Origin: a virus
Length of the DNA stretch: 29,168 bases
Virus record (IMG/VR): IMGVR_UViG_3300037285_000166
Coordinates: 1 to 29,168 of that record
Reading direction: 5' to 3' (one strand)
Part shown: positions 7,209 to 13,991 of the stretch, one piece after another
Layout of the letters: every line of letters begins with the position of its first letter
Position numbering within the stretch: position 1 is the stretch's first letter
Made by a program: the position numbers and the translations under genes
The notes under the pieces: generated by a model
Told to the model about the DNA's origin: nothing
Seen by the model: only the letters and a program-made list of their open reading frames with translations
Database searches by the model: none

Positions 7209-7398
7209 GTGGGTCTGGGATTGGCGCGCGTGGTTCGTCGCGGCCATGCTGGCCGGGTATCTGATCGTCTGGCTTTTGGCCTGGCGCGAACCGGCGCCTA
7301 TGCCCAGCCCCGAAGAGATAGACCGGCTGATCGAGTATCACGTCGAGCGGTGCGACTTGATGGAAAACGAATGGAGCGGATATGCCTGCGACACTTGA
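7192..7398 (+). CDS. Single-pass small membrane protein (68 aa)
   Basis: One hydrophobic segment at about residues 13-31 (AWFVAAMLAGYLIVWLLAW) followed by an acidic soluble tail with two Cys. Ribosome site is the GGAG/GAAAGGGG run before the ATG. Overlaps both neighbours. Function unknown. Confidence 0.6.
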   Translation: MNLLREWVWDWRAWFVAAMLAGYLIVWLLAWREPAPMPSPEEIDRLIEYHVERCDLMENEWSGYACDT

Positions 7399-7744
7399 TA
7401 TCCCGAGCTTGGAAGAGCGTGCGGACACGCCAGAAATGCGTGACATGCTGGCCAAGATCGCCGAGGTTCAGCGCACCGGGCTTATGGACCTCACACTAAC
7501 CCGGCTGTCGCGCAAGATGGGCGAGCCACACGGAACCACATCGCCGCGGCTTAGGATGGCAGAAAATTGCGATTGGGTGAAGTTGCGCGACAATGCGAGT
7601 GGCGCGGTCCATAATATCAGCCTTACGGAGAAAGGCTGGGAGATCGCCGGGGGTAAGCCTTTGTGGATGGGCGGATCCCGTTGCTCTTTGCGGGGTGATG
7701 TGGTAGGTATTGCGCGCGGCAAGCGTTGGGGAAATGGCGGGTAG
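7382..7744 (+). CDS. Winged-helix-like phage protein (120 aa)
   Basis: Last gene of the cluster. Residues 20-85 read as a small helical domain ending in HNISLTEKGWEIAGG, a LTEKG pattern common in MarR/PadR-type winged helices. The C-terminal 25 residues (WMGGSRCSLRGDVVG onwards) run toward the tRNA-like gene and look poorly conserved, so the natural stop may have been displaced. DNA binding is inferred. Confidence 0.55.
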   Translation: MPATLDIPSLEERADTPEMRDMLAKIAEVQRTGLMDLTLTRLSRKMGEPHGTTSPRLRMAENCDWVKLRDNASGAVHNISLTEKGWEIAGGKPLWMGGSRCSLRGDVVGIARGKRWGNGG

Positions 7745-7783
7745 GCTATAAGCCGACAGTCACCAAGGGCCGCGCTTCGACAT

Positions 7784-7858
7784 GACGGGGAGAGTGCTGG
7801 TTCTCCGATTGGTCTCATAAGCCTATCTACGCGGGTTCGATTCCCGCCCCCGCTACCA
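7784..7858 (+). tRNA. tRNA-Met-like gene, anticodon CAT
   Basis: 75 nt with an encoded ACCA end. The T-arm is perfect (GCGGG-TTCGATT-CCCGC), the anticodon loop is CTCATAA with CAT at 7816-7818, and the 3' acceptor strand CCCCGCT resembles bacterial initiator tRNA. Anticodon stem TTGGT/GCCTA has one T-T mismatch. The acceptor has an A-C mismatch at pair 2 and a G-T pair at position 1, and the D-arm is poor (GAG/CTC only). It may be a degenerate phage tRNA, or a tRNA 3' end kept as an attachment site. Confidence 0.6.
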
Positions 7859-7904
7859 CGCTTCACACCTTACCTGATCGCCCATGACGTCCCATCCGGC
7901 GCGC

Positions 7905-8414
7905 TCATGACGGCTGAACAGTTCGATCCTGCACGCCGGGAATCAACGCCTCAGCCGCGGCGAACGCCTCTTCGGGTTTTTGCGAGTGTGCGCGCACTGT
8001 CCCCTCGATCACCGATCGGACGCCGCGCGTGCACCGCGGCTTGCCGATCGTTCCGATCAGGAACGGCTCGCCGGCGCTGCGCAGGATGTACCCGGTCCCG
8101 AACGCCTGCTTGTTGTTGACTGTCTTCTTGGACCAGTGGCCGCCCGTCTTGAAGGTGAATCCCCACGCGGCCATGACCTCCAGCGCCTGCGGCAGCATCG
8201 GGTTCGTCGCCCATAGCCAAAGCAGGCAATTCGGTGAGGCAAGGTCGGCGACGCGTAAACCCTTGATCCAATCCAGCGGCGTGCAATCGTAATGCGCCGC
8301 GGCGTTTTTGCCCTCGCCCGCTTTCGACCAGTTTTCGAAGAGCCATGGCGGATCCGCCATGATCAAGTCGTAACGAAAGAGAGGTACATCCGCAAAATTT
8401 TCGAATGTAGCCAT
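7905..8414 (-). CDS. MT-A70 family adenine-N6 DNA methyltransferase
   Basis: 169 aa. Transfers methyl from S-adenosylmethionine to adenine, probably in DNA. Seen: catalytic DPPW at residues 21-24, LLWLWATNPMLPQALE in the middle, GTGYILRSAGEPFLIG and HSQKPEEAF near the end, the usual order in phage MT-A70 proteins. Start ATG 8414 follows AGGAGCAATAGACAA; an upstream ATG at 8486 lacks a site. Likely protects phage DNA from host restriction or marks it at a regulatory site. Last gene of the leftward early operon, facing the tRNA-like gene. Confidence 0.9.
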   Translation of the reverse strand: MATFENFADVPLFRYDLIMADPPWLFENWSKAGEGKNAAAHYDCTPLDWIKGLRVADLASPNCLLWLWATNPMLPQALEVMAAWGFTFKTGGHWSKKTVNNKQAFGTGYILRSAGEPFLIGTIGKPRCTRGVRSVIEGTVRAHSQKPEEAFAAAEALIPGVQDRTVQPS

Positions 8415-8539
8415 TTGTCTATTGCTCCTGTCTTGTTGCGAGGCGCGGCGTTGTGACCCACCGGCCCCGCGTACCCACACCACCACCTACCGGACCAGAC
8501 CGTCTCTGTTGAAACCGGCAGGCGATGACGTGAATCCCA

Positions 8540-8758
8540 TCAGTCGTCTATCCTGAGATACCCGTCTTCGCCCTCGATCACGTTGTCTGGCAGCGGCGGG
8601 TCAGGCGCGGCGTACCTCGCTTGCGATCGCGCCTCGCGGATTGCGCCGTCTGAATACCCTGCGATGCGAATGGCGTTGTCCGTCCATCCTAGCAGCATCA
8701 TGCAGCCGACCTTGCGGACGTTTTCCGTGCGGATCTGCTCAAGTGTCTGGCTGGTCAT
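8540..8758 (-). CDS. Small helical DNA-binding-like protein (72 aa)
   Basis: ATG 8758 overlaps the upstream gene's stop by ATGA. The segment RKVGCMMLLGWTDNAIRIAG followed by YSDGAIREARSQAR has the spacing of a helix-turn-helix. The C-terminus is acidic. Function unknown. Confidence 0.65.
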   Translation of the reverse strand: MTSQTLEQIRTENVRKVGCMMLLGWTDNAIRIAGYSDGAIREARSQARYAAPDPPLPDNVIEGEDGYLRIDD

Positions 8759-9033
8759 GCGTCCACCCCCTCGTGCTGATCGGCGGGCAGGCCCTCGACC
8801 ATCTCGCGCAGCTGGCGCAGGGCGCGGGGCTTGCGGATGCGGTAGCGAGTTAGCCACACCGCCGGGTTGCTCGTGCAGTCCGCATCGACGTCGAACTGCG
8901 TCATGGTGCGCACGTTTTCAAAGGGCTTGTCCCACGCGACGCCTTGAAATTGTACCACATCTCCCACCTTGATATGCTTCACTCGACCGACGCCATCGTG
9001 CGCGATCCACGGGCCCCATTCTTCATTTTCCAT
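8755..9033 (-). CDS. Small phage protein, unknown (92 aa)
   Basis: Residues 17-30 (GRVKHIKVGDVVQF) have a small beta-barrel look, and the C-terminus is basic and helical. It sits inside the overlapping leftward early operon, overlapping its upstream neighbour by 11 bases and its downstream one by four. Not recognised. Confidence 0.65.
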   Translation of the reverse strand: MENEEWGPWIAHDGVGRVKHIKVGDVVQFQGVAWDKPFENVRTMTQFDVDADCTSNPAVWLTRYRIRKPRALRQLREMVEGLPADQHEGVDA

Positions 9034-9229
9034 CTCTGATCTCCTTCCGTCGTTTCTTGATATTCACGCATGCGTCGAGATAGCTTTCGAACCCGGCGGC
9101 TTGGGACGCCATCATTTCGGCCATGTATCGGCTGCACCCCTCGCCGTCCTCGATCAGCGCGGCGCGCTCTTCGAGCAGGTCCAGCGCGAGATCGGGGTCA
9201 TCGCGCCATATCTCGGCGATGGGCTTCAC
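9023..9229 (-). CDS. Small helical phage protein (68 aa)
   Basis: Start is GTG 9229 in a GTGA overlap with the preceding stop. A longer frame to 9457 would lie antisense-like over the previous gene in another frame and is rejected. Two helices (DDPDLALDLLEERAALIED and MAEMMASQAAGFESYLDAC) and a basic tail. Function unknown. Confidence 0.7.
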   Translation of the reverse strand: MKPIAEIWRDDPDLALDLLEERAALIEDGEGCSRYMAEMMASQAAGFESYLDACVNIKKRRKEIRDGK

Positions 9230-9723
9230 AGCTTGATCACGCGGCCGTTCTCGTCGACACGGCAGCCAAGCTCTTCGAACACTTCGCGGATCCGCTCTTT
9301 GCTCACGCGCGGCCCGCGCTTGTCCTCGATCTCGGGCGCAGGCTTTGGAGGCGGCTTCGGTCGCCGCTTCATGATGATCTTGTAGAGCGCGCCGGGATCG
9401 GGCTTGTAGAGCTTGCCCGCCTGGGTACGCGGCCCGGTCTTCTGGTACTCGGCCCATGCGGCGCGGATCTCGCTGTGGGAACAGGTCTCCAGCACGTCCA
9501 TCCAGGTTTCGTGCTCCAGCGTGCGCTCGGCTTGCGTGCTGTCGCTATCGCGCCAGAACTGCGCCAAGATGCCCTCGGCCCTGACGCCGATCTTTTCGCG
9601 GTGCCTGATCCGCTCTTGATCGCTGAGGCTTCGGTAGCCTTCAACCCCAGTCGCTGCCGCCGGTTGTCCCGACTGCCGCGGCCCTGACTGCGTCAGATCG
9701 GTCGGCTTGTCGTCTTTGTCCAT
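9226..9723 (-). CDS. Phage early protein downstream of the replication protein (165 aa)
   Basis: ATG 9723 has a strong site (GGAGGACGAGACG) inside the 3' end of the replication gene, with an 83-base out-of-frame overlap. Residues 48-85 (GVRAEGILAQFWRDSDSTQAE...) are helical; then YKPDPGALYKIIMKRRPKPPP and a Pro-rich linker; the end (SKERIREVFEELG) resembles a small helical module. The position after an O-like protein suggests a replication partner such as a helicase loader, which I cannot confirm by motif. Confidence 0.65.
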   Translation of the reverse strand: MDKDDKPTDLTQSGPRQSGQPAAATGVEGYRSLSDQERIRHREKIGVRAEGILAQFWRDSDSTQAERTLEHETWMDVLETCSHSEIRAAWAEYQKTGPRTQAGKLYKPDPGALYKIIMKRRPKPPPKPAPEIEDKRGPRVSKERIREVFEELGCRVDENGRVIKL

Positions 9724-10573
9724 CGTCTCGTCCTCCGTTGGTCCTTGGTGGTGTCCCGCCGCTCGGGACGGGGGTTAGGTGTTGCGGCGCCATCGGCTTT
9801 GACTGCGCCTCGTTGATCTCGGCCGCGAGGCGTTCCATCGCCTTGGTGAAGTAGCTGAGAGAGGCCGGCGGCCCGTCGCGCTTGCGCTTCATCAGGGTTT
9901 CGATGTGCTCAATCACCTGATCGCGGGTCAGGCCCAGATCATCCAACCATCGCTGCGCCTCGATCATGTGCGCCTGCGTGCCCAACTGCGCCCCGCCGCG
10001 CCCGGTGAGCCCGGACTCGGGGTCAGCCCCGCAAGCCATGAGCAATCTTTCCCGGTAGGTGGCGCGCGGCGGTGGCGTTGGCGGCTTTGTCGGCGGGTCC
10101 GCCTCGCGCGCGCCCGCGTCACCACCACCACCAACCTTCTGGACTCTGGACTCTGGCTTCTGGGGCTTAACCTCGGGGTTATCCCTTGGGTTATCCCAGC
10201 CTGAATTTCCTCTTTCTTTTGAGAGGCTTGGATTACCCCCTTTCCGGCCATTATTGCGGCTTGCTGCCGCCTTCTTCATCCACCTGGTCATTTTGCGCGA
10301 GTAGATCACACCGTTTCTCGTCCGAGAGAAAACGCCCGCTTCATCGAGCTCATGCTTGTATTGCAAGAACTCGTCCGGGGACGTTCCTGTCAGAGCGGCA
10401 ACCTGTGCGTCTGTCGGGCAGTGTCCGTTGATGAGAAGATGACCGTAAGGGGTCGCTTCGTGCATGAGACAGATCATTTCCATCCACAAACCTCGAGCGC
10501 CGAGGCTGCACATTCTGAGGGCGGGATCAGACCGCCAGTCAGTCGGGTAGAACTTGAACCATGGATCCTTCAT
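9641..10573 (-). CDS. Replication initiation-type protein with DUF1376-like N-domain
   Basis: 310 aa. The N-domain (WFKFYPTDWRSDPALRMCSL, GARGLWMEMICLMHE, HCPTDAQVAALTG) is the DUF1376/YdaU-type winged helix of phage replication proteins. Residues about 112-170 are a low-complexity linker (NPRDNPEVKPQKPESRVQK, then Gly run) encoded by short DNA repeats; the C-domain (TRDQVIEHIETLMKRKRDGP) is helical. Acts as the lambda O counterpart, binding the phage origin, which in such phages often lies in this linker. ATGA overlap with the upstream gene. Confidence 0.78.
   Translation of the reverse strand: MKDPWFKFYPTDWRSDPALRMCSLGARGLWMEMICLMHEATPYGHLLINGHCPTDAQVAALTGTSPDEFLQYKHELDEAGVFSRTRNGVIYSRKMTRWMKKAAASRNNGRKGGNPSLSKERGNSGWDNPRDNPEVKPQKPESRVQKVGGGGDAGAREADPPTKPPTPPPRATYRERLLMACGADPESGLTGRGGAQLGTQAHMIEAQRWLDDLGLTRDQVIEHIETLMKRKRDGPPASLSYFTKAMERLAAEINEAQSKPMAPQHLTPVPSGGTPPRTNGGRDDGQRRQADRSDAVRAAAVGTTGGSDWG
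10110..10206. repeat. Repeat-rich linker of the replication gene, candidate origin
   Basis: The DNA contains CACCACCACCACC, ACTCTGG units and two GGTTATCCC units (10178-10186 region and 10189-10197 region). It resembles the intergenic stretch at 3235-3335. Iteron-like repeats in an initiator gene recall the lambda origin; function is inference. Confidence 0.45.
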
Positions 10574-10995
10574 GAGACCGCCACCTCTTCGATGACGTGC
10601 CCCATGCTTTCCATGATCGCCTTCTTGAGCTTGTAGAGCTTCGTCTTCGCGCCCTTCACGTCGACGATGACCTCGCGCCCGGTCGGCACGTCGAGGTATA
10701 CAAAATCGGCCTTGTAGGTCAGGACTCGGCCCGTCTCGGAGCGCAGCGGGCCGCCGGGGCCCCGCAAGGTGAATGACACCTGCATGCGAATGTCGGACAC
10801 GAGCCCCGCGCCCTCAAGGCGGCACAGATCGCCGTAATACTTCGCCTCGGCCTTGCTGTCGAAATTGGTGCCGTTGACCGTGGTGCGCGTCGCGCCGTAC
10901 TTGTTCGATCCGCGCGCCCGGCCGGGGCGGCTTTGCTTGCCCTGGTCGCGCGCGTGCGCGATGGCGTTGAAGTCTTTTGCCTTCATGCGCTCCAT
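10570..10995 (-). CDS. DUF1064 family nuclease-like protein (141 aa)
   Basis: Phage DUF1064 proteins resemble small PD-(D/E)XK nucleases and often sit where RusA-type junction resolvases do. Seen: NKYGATRTTVNGTNFDSKAE with E as candidate active-site residue, GLVSDIRMQVSFTL, then YKADFVYLD and EVIVDVKGAKTK, giving the E...D...(D)VK pattern. ATG 10995 starts five bases after the previous stop with GAGG upstream; the longer frame to 11109 overlaps that gene and is rejected. Confidence 0.82.
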   Translation of the reverse strand: MERMKAKDFNAIAHARDQGKQSRPGRARGSNKYGATRTTVNGTNFDSKAEAKYYGDLCRLEGAGLVSDIRMQVSFTLRGPGGPLRSETGRVLTYKADFVYLDVPTGREVIVDVKGAKTKLYKLKKAIMESMGHVIEEVAVS

Positions 10996-10999
10996 GGCC

Positions 11000-11191
11000 T
11001 CAATCCGGTATTCTGCGAACGTCGTCGACGCGGGCCAACACATCGGCAAGGCGCTTCCGAATGTTCGCGGTCGAAATGGTCTTGGACCCGCGGCACGGGC
11101 ACGGCTCAAGCGCCACGCGCAGGCCGTGGACCTCGGACATGGGAATGCGGATCACAGCGTCGTCGCCGTCTTTCCTGATGCTGGCACTCAT
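11000..11191 (-). CDS. Small phage protein, unknown (63 aa)
   Basis: ATG 11191 overlaps the end of the broken methyltransferase by ATGA. It has the strand pattern DDAVIRIPMSEVHGLRVALE, a CPCRG motif and a helical tail. Not recognised. Confidence 0.6.
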   Translation of the reverse strand: MSASIRKDGDDAVIRIPMSEVHGLRVALEPCPCRGSKTISTANIRKRLADVLARVDDVRRIPD

Positions 11192-11680
11192 GTCATGGCC
11201 TCCACCATCTGCATGCGGTCGAAAACGTACTGCCCGCAGTTGATCGCCCAGCTATTACCAAGCGCCTTGTAGCGCGGGCCGTCCGGGCAGAGATCGGCGG
11301 GCTTGCCGCGCCACTCGATCGCCGTAAAACCGTCCGGAAAGCCTTGCAGGCGCTCGCATTCGGTCGGCGTCAGTCGGCGCACCGCCCATGGGCTGGCAAT
11401 CGTCGGCTGGCCCTGCCCTGGCTTTCCGCCACCGGTCGTTAGTTGCGACATGACTGAACCGTCACCACCGCACAGCCTTACCTCGGCGCGGCTATTTTCG
11501 GCAAAAGCCACCACCATCGGCGTGCCGCGGCCCGTGCCATCCTCTGACTCATCGAACCCCTCGCCGCGCAGGGAGTGGGCAACCATCGTCTGCCCCTCAT
11601 CCATCGTGGTGTTGATGCCTTTATGCATTCGCGGATACCTCGGGGGCGCCTATGCCGCTGCACACTGTCATGCCGATCAT
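11188..11680 (-). pseudogene. Internally deleted, frameshifted cytosine-5 DNA methyltransferase
   Basis: The first frame starts at ATG 11680 with site AGGGGGATGGCGC and reads MIGMTVCSGIGAPEVSANA before a stop at 11621. This contains the motif I cofactor loop (CSGIGAPEV, usually FSGIGAPE). A second frame from ATG 11628 gives the C-terminal third of the family: HSLRGEGFDESEDGTGRGTP, then RRLTPTECERLQGFP and YKALGNSWAINC (motifs IX-X). The whole middle, including the catalytic PCQ and ENV motifs, is missing. Catalysis is therefore impossible. It is still coupled by ATGA to the Cro-like gene and to the next gene. Confidence 0.85.
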
Positions 11681-11997
11681 GCGCCATCCCCCTGACAGGA
11701 AAGGGTCGCAGGGACGGACAACACTACTCCGCCCCCGCTGGTCCCGTCATCAAATGCTTTCACTGTTGGCGCAGCTTCCGCATAGGTCGGGGACGTCTCT
11801 TGTTTCTGGAACCAGACCGACACCGGCACCCGGCCGCGCGTCTGGGCCTCGATGGTTTGCATCAGCTTCGGGTGCGGCAATCGCCGGCCCGCAAGGATCT
11901 GGGACAGGTATGGCTGGCTGATACCGAAGACCTTGGCCCACTGCGATTGCTTGGCCTTGAGCGGGTACGCGGCGATGTATTCTTTTAAGGTCTGCAT
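11677..11997 (-). CDS. Cro-like helix-turn-helix repressor (106 aa)
   Basis: Start ATG 11997 (MQTLKEYIAAYPL). The helix-turn-helix is SQWAKVFGISQPYLSQILAG, a YdaS/Cro-type pattern with a recognition helix SQPYLSQIL. The C-terminal half looks disordered. It is the first gene of the leftward early operon and faces the CI-like gene across a 133-bp operator region, the Cro position. The candidate promoter puts its start only a few bases upstream of ATG. Confidence 0.8.
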   Translation of the reverse strand: MQTLKEYIAAYPLKAKQSQWAKVFGISQPYLSQILAGRRLPHPKLMQTIEAQTRGRVPVSVWFQKQETSPTYAEAAPTVKAFDDGTSGGGVVLSVPATLSCQGDGA

Positions 11998-12130
11998 GGT
12001 TATTGCAACTATCAATGCGCATAGCCATGTGTCAATGACAAATCGCAATAGATCATGTACCATACGCAAATGTGGCGCTACACTTGCCACTTCGGAAGAA
12101 TATTTCAGGACGAGTTATGAAACACATAGG
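11998..12130. promoter_or_regulatory. Immunity operator/promoter region between Cro-like and CI-like genes
   Basis: On the minus strand TTGACA (complement of 12030-12035) lies 16 bp from GATAGT (complement of 12008-12013), a candidate Cro promoter. Repeated half-sites are ATTGCAAC (12003-12009 region), CGCATAG (12018-12024), CGCAATAG (12044-12051) and ACGCAAA (near 12064), with CATGT following two of them 28 bp apart. These probably bind CI and Cro. Confidence 0.55.
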
Positions 12131-12499
12131 ATGGACCCCGTGCGCATTAAGATCAAAGAAGCCCGCATCGCCGACGGGCTGAAACAGAAAGAGCTTTCCG
12201 CGATGGTCGGGTTATCGCAGCCGTATTTCGCTCAGATCGAGCGCGGCGAGCGGCGGCTGACCGCGTCACTGCAAGCCCAGATTGCCAAGGCAATAGGTGT
12301 AAAACCCACTGATTTAGTGGATTTCGACGCGCCGACAGAGGATGATGAGCAGTTTCTTATCGAGACGTTCCGGGGTCTGTCCCCGGAACGTCGTGAGGGC
12401 TGGCTGGACATGGCGCGCACGATTGCCGCTCAGAAGGCGAAACCGTCCGAAGAAACGCAGCGCGGCCCTCGGGCCCCATCTGCGCCACCAGGCGCTTGA
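12131..12499 (+). CDS. CI-like XRE-family repressor (122 aa)
   Basis: N-terminal helix-turn-helix KQKELSAMVGLSQPYFAQIE followed by RGERRLT, and a C-terminal helical segment (FLIETFRGLSPERREGWLDM) typical of short phage repressors; no LexA/S24 peptidase domain, so RecA cleavage is not expected. Start ATG 12131 has no good ribosome site; the AGGACGAG at 12107 better serves an ATG at 12117 in another frame. It faces the Cro-like gene, so a role in lysogeny is likely. Confidence 0.78.
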   Translation: MDPVRIKIKEARIADGLKQKELSAMVGLSQPYFAQIERGERRLTASLQAQIAKAIGVKPTDLVDFDAPTEDDEQFLIETFRGLSPERREGWLDMARTIAAQKAKPSEETQRGPRAPSAPPGA

Positions 12500-12566
12500 A
12501 CTCTGCTGTTTGACCCGGCGCGTCGGCGCGGCCCTGCTGATCCGGCTTGCGGTTAACTGCTGCCAT
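12357..12566 (-). CDS. Possible antisense-overlapping small gene (69 aa)
   Basis: ATG 12566 follows a strong site (AGGGGGAATC) and reads a plausible helical start (AEFKRLVAQMGPEGRAAFLR) but then runs antisense through the last 143 bases of the CI-like gene, where its sequence looks random (SCAPCPASPHDVPGT). Either a real gene truncated or extended by recombination, or a chance frame. Confidence 0.35.
   Translation of the reverse strand: MAAVNRKPDQQGRADAPGQTAEFKRLVAQMGPEGRAAFLRTVSPSERQSCAPCPASPHDVPGTDPGTSR
12364..12392. repeat. Perfect 12-bp inverted repeat in the CI-like gene
   Basis: GACGTTCCGGGG and its exact complement CCCCGGAACGTC flank the loop TCTGT. It lies within the repressor coding region (residues ETFRGLSPERR). 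No U-tract follows on either strand. Confidence 0.85.
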
Positions 12567-12737
12567 GATTCCCCCTAAAAACATCCCGCGGGTTGAGCCT
12601 GTCGCAAAACATTCGCGCGGATCACTGCCTACGTCCAGAGAATATTCGGCCTCGCAATGATTGCAACAGCATTTTTTTTGTTGCAAAGGTTGTGCTGTTT
12701 GCAATAAAGTGCAGATACGCAACACGAGGATGGACCC
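12567..12737 (+). promoter_or_regulatory. Operator/promoter region of the RecT operon
   Basis: No convincing gene here on the plus strand. Near the right end are clustered TTGCAA-type sites: CGCAAT (12653), ATTGCAAC (12660-12667), GTTGCAAA (12680-12687), TTTGCAAT (12698-12705) and ACGCAAC (12717-12723). TTGCAAC (12661-12667) and GTTGCAA (12680-12686) form an inverted repeat around a T8 tract. TTGCAA (12681-12686) and TAAAGT (12705-12710) could be -35 and -10. Confidence 0.5.
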
Positions 12738-12905
12738 ATGCAGGATGACTACCTGACGGCCCTTCGGGGCCTCAACGACGCCGTGTACCGCGCGACTCGC
12801 GCCGCCGCGGCAAAGAACGCCCCCGAGTACCACCAGCTGCGCGCCATGGCCTTTGATGTAGATCAAATGGTCGACGCGAACGCACCGACGATGAAGGTGT
12901 CGTGA
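12738..12905 (+). CDS. Small helical phage protein (55 aa)
   Basis: First gene after the TTGCAA-rich region; ATG 12738 follows CGAGGATGGACCC. Two Ala/Arg-rich helices. It ends in a one-base TGATG overlap with the next gene. Not recognised; expected to be repressor-controlled. Confidence 0.6.
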   Translation: MQDDYLTALRGLNDAVYRATRAAAAKNAPEYHQLRAMAFDVDQMVDANAPTMKVS

Positions 12906-13069
12906 TGGGGTTGCGCGAGGACAATGAGCGCGCTGCGCGCGTGCCGAAAGGCAAATGGGCCGACTATCTGGCAGGCGAATACACCCCGCCGCCCGCGCCG
13001 TATCCAAGCGACCCGAGCGCGAAGCCGATCACCGGCAATTATGAGTGGATCAAAGTGAGGGGAGACTGA
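12905..13069 (+). CDS. Small phage protein, unknown (54 aa)
   Basis: Coupled by TGATG to the upstream gene. Basic N-terminus (RAARVPKGKWADYLAGEY) and Pro-rich centre (TPPPAPYPSDPSAKP). No family recognised. Confidence 0.6.
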   Translation: MGLREDNERAARVPKGKWADYLAGEYTPPPAPYPSDPSAKPITGNYEWIKVRGD

Positions 13070-13072
13070 GCC

Positions 13073-13291
13073 ATGACACACGACAAAACAGGCGGACCAG
13101 CGTTTCAGCGCGATAACTTTCATAGCGGCGTAGAAGGCATGACCATGCGCGACTGGTTTGCCGGGCAGGCTTTGACGGGAGCAATGGCAAACGAGGCTTG
13201 GGATGATGCGCCTCTCAGTGCGATATCTGACCTTTCATACAACGCAGCCGACGCCATGCTTGCCGAGCGCGCGAAAGGCGGTGGCGAATGA
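13073..13291 (+). CDS. Conserved small phage protein (GMTMRDWFAGQAL type, 72 aa)
   Basis: ATG 13073 lies three bases after the previous stop, with GGGGAGACTGAGCC as ribosome site. The core GMTMRDWFAGQAL and YNAADAMLAER is a pattern often seen in unnamed proteins of proteobacterial prophage early regions. Function unknown. ATGA overlap with the next gene. Confidence 0.72.
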   Translation: MTHDKTGGPAFQRDNFHSGVEGMTMRDWFAGQALTGAMANEAWDDAPLSAISDLSYNAADAMLAERAKGGGE

Positions 13292-13593
13292 CCCTCAATG
13301 ACAAATCCGGCAGCCGCGACATAGCGCAGCACATCCGCGAGACACTCGACCGCTGCCGCGACAACGGCCTGGATGAGCAGGCACGCCGTGCCATGAGCAG
13401 CCCCGCCGTGCCTGAGTGGTTCGAGACGCTCGTTGGTGATTCCGAACCACCGAAGCCGCGCCGGTTTCCGTGGGTACTGGTTAGCGCGTTTGCTTTTGCC
13501 TTCGCGGGACTGGTCGCCGGCTACGCCTTTGGTGAGGTGCCGCCGGACTATGAACCGCCGCGCGGGTACGAAGCCTGCACTGGATTGTGCTGA
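13288..13593 (+). CDS. Single-pass membrane protein (101 aa)
   Basis: Soluble helical N-terminus, then one membrane segment at about residues 61-82 (PWVLVSAFAFAFAGLVAGYA), then a short Pro-rich tail with Cys residues. N-in orientation is likely from the preceding PKPRR. Overlaps the previous gene by ATGA. Function unknown. Confidence 0.65.
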   Translation: MTLNDKSGSRDIAQHIRETLDRCRDNGLDEQARRAMSSPAVPEWFETLVGDSEPPKPRRFPWVLVSAFAFAFAGLVAGYAFGEVPPDYEPPRGYEACTGLC

Positions 13594-13595
13594 CA

Positions 13596-13991
13596 ATGAT
13601 CCGTCAACCGACCACATGGAATGACGCTCATGCGTGGTGGCACCGCGCCCTCAATGATCCCCGGACGCCGCGCCACGAAGCCGATCCGCAATGCGGGTAT
13701 TACGCCCGCCGCGCGGTGAAAGGCGGACCGCTCATCCCCGTGCATGTCTACCTCGATCAAGAGATCGACCCGGACACGGGCGAGCTTGCCGACGACGAGA
13801 TGATCCGCGCCGAAGAGCTTGGCGCGAGCAAAGATCCGGTGCCGATCTGGACGCATCTGCGCCCGATCACGCGCGACCAGTACGAATCGCTGGTCGAGCG
13901 GCACCGCACCGACATCGACATGCAGGCCACGCAAGTTGCGATGGACCTTGGCGACAAACCCACCAGACCAGGAGGACGAACCAATGCCTGA
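13596..13991 (+). CDS. Phage protein, unknown (131 aa)
   Basis: ATG 13596 begins two bases after the previous stop; GTG 13587 is an alternative. The sequence has a Trp/His-rich start (TTWNDAHAWWHRALND), CGYYARRAVKGGPLIPVHVY and an acidic stretch EIDPDTGELADDE. It overlaps the next gene by eight bases and lies directly ahead of the recombination genes. Confidence 0.65.
   Translation: MIRQPTTWNDAHAWWHRALNDPRTPRHEADPQCGYYARRAVKGGPLIPVHVYLDQEIDPDTGELADDEMIRAEELGASKDPVPIWTHLRPITRDQYESLVERHRTDIDMQATQVAMDLGDKPTRPGGRTNA

Noticed and set aside
9023-9457. 144-residue leftward frame from ATG 9457
   Set aside because: The first 76 codons overlap the better-supported 165-residue gene; a GTG start at 9229 in a GTGA overlap fits the operon.
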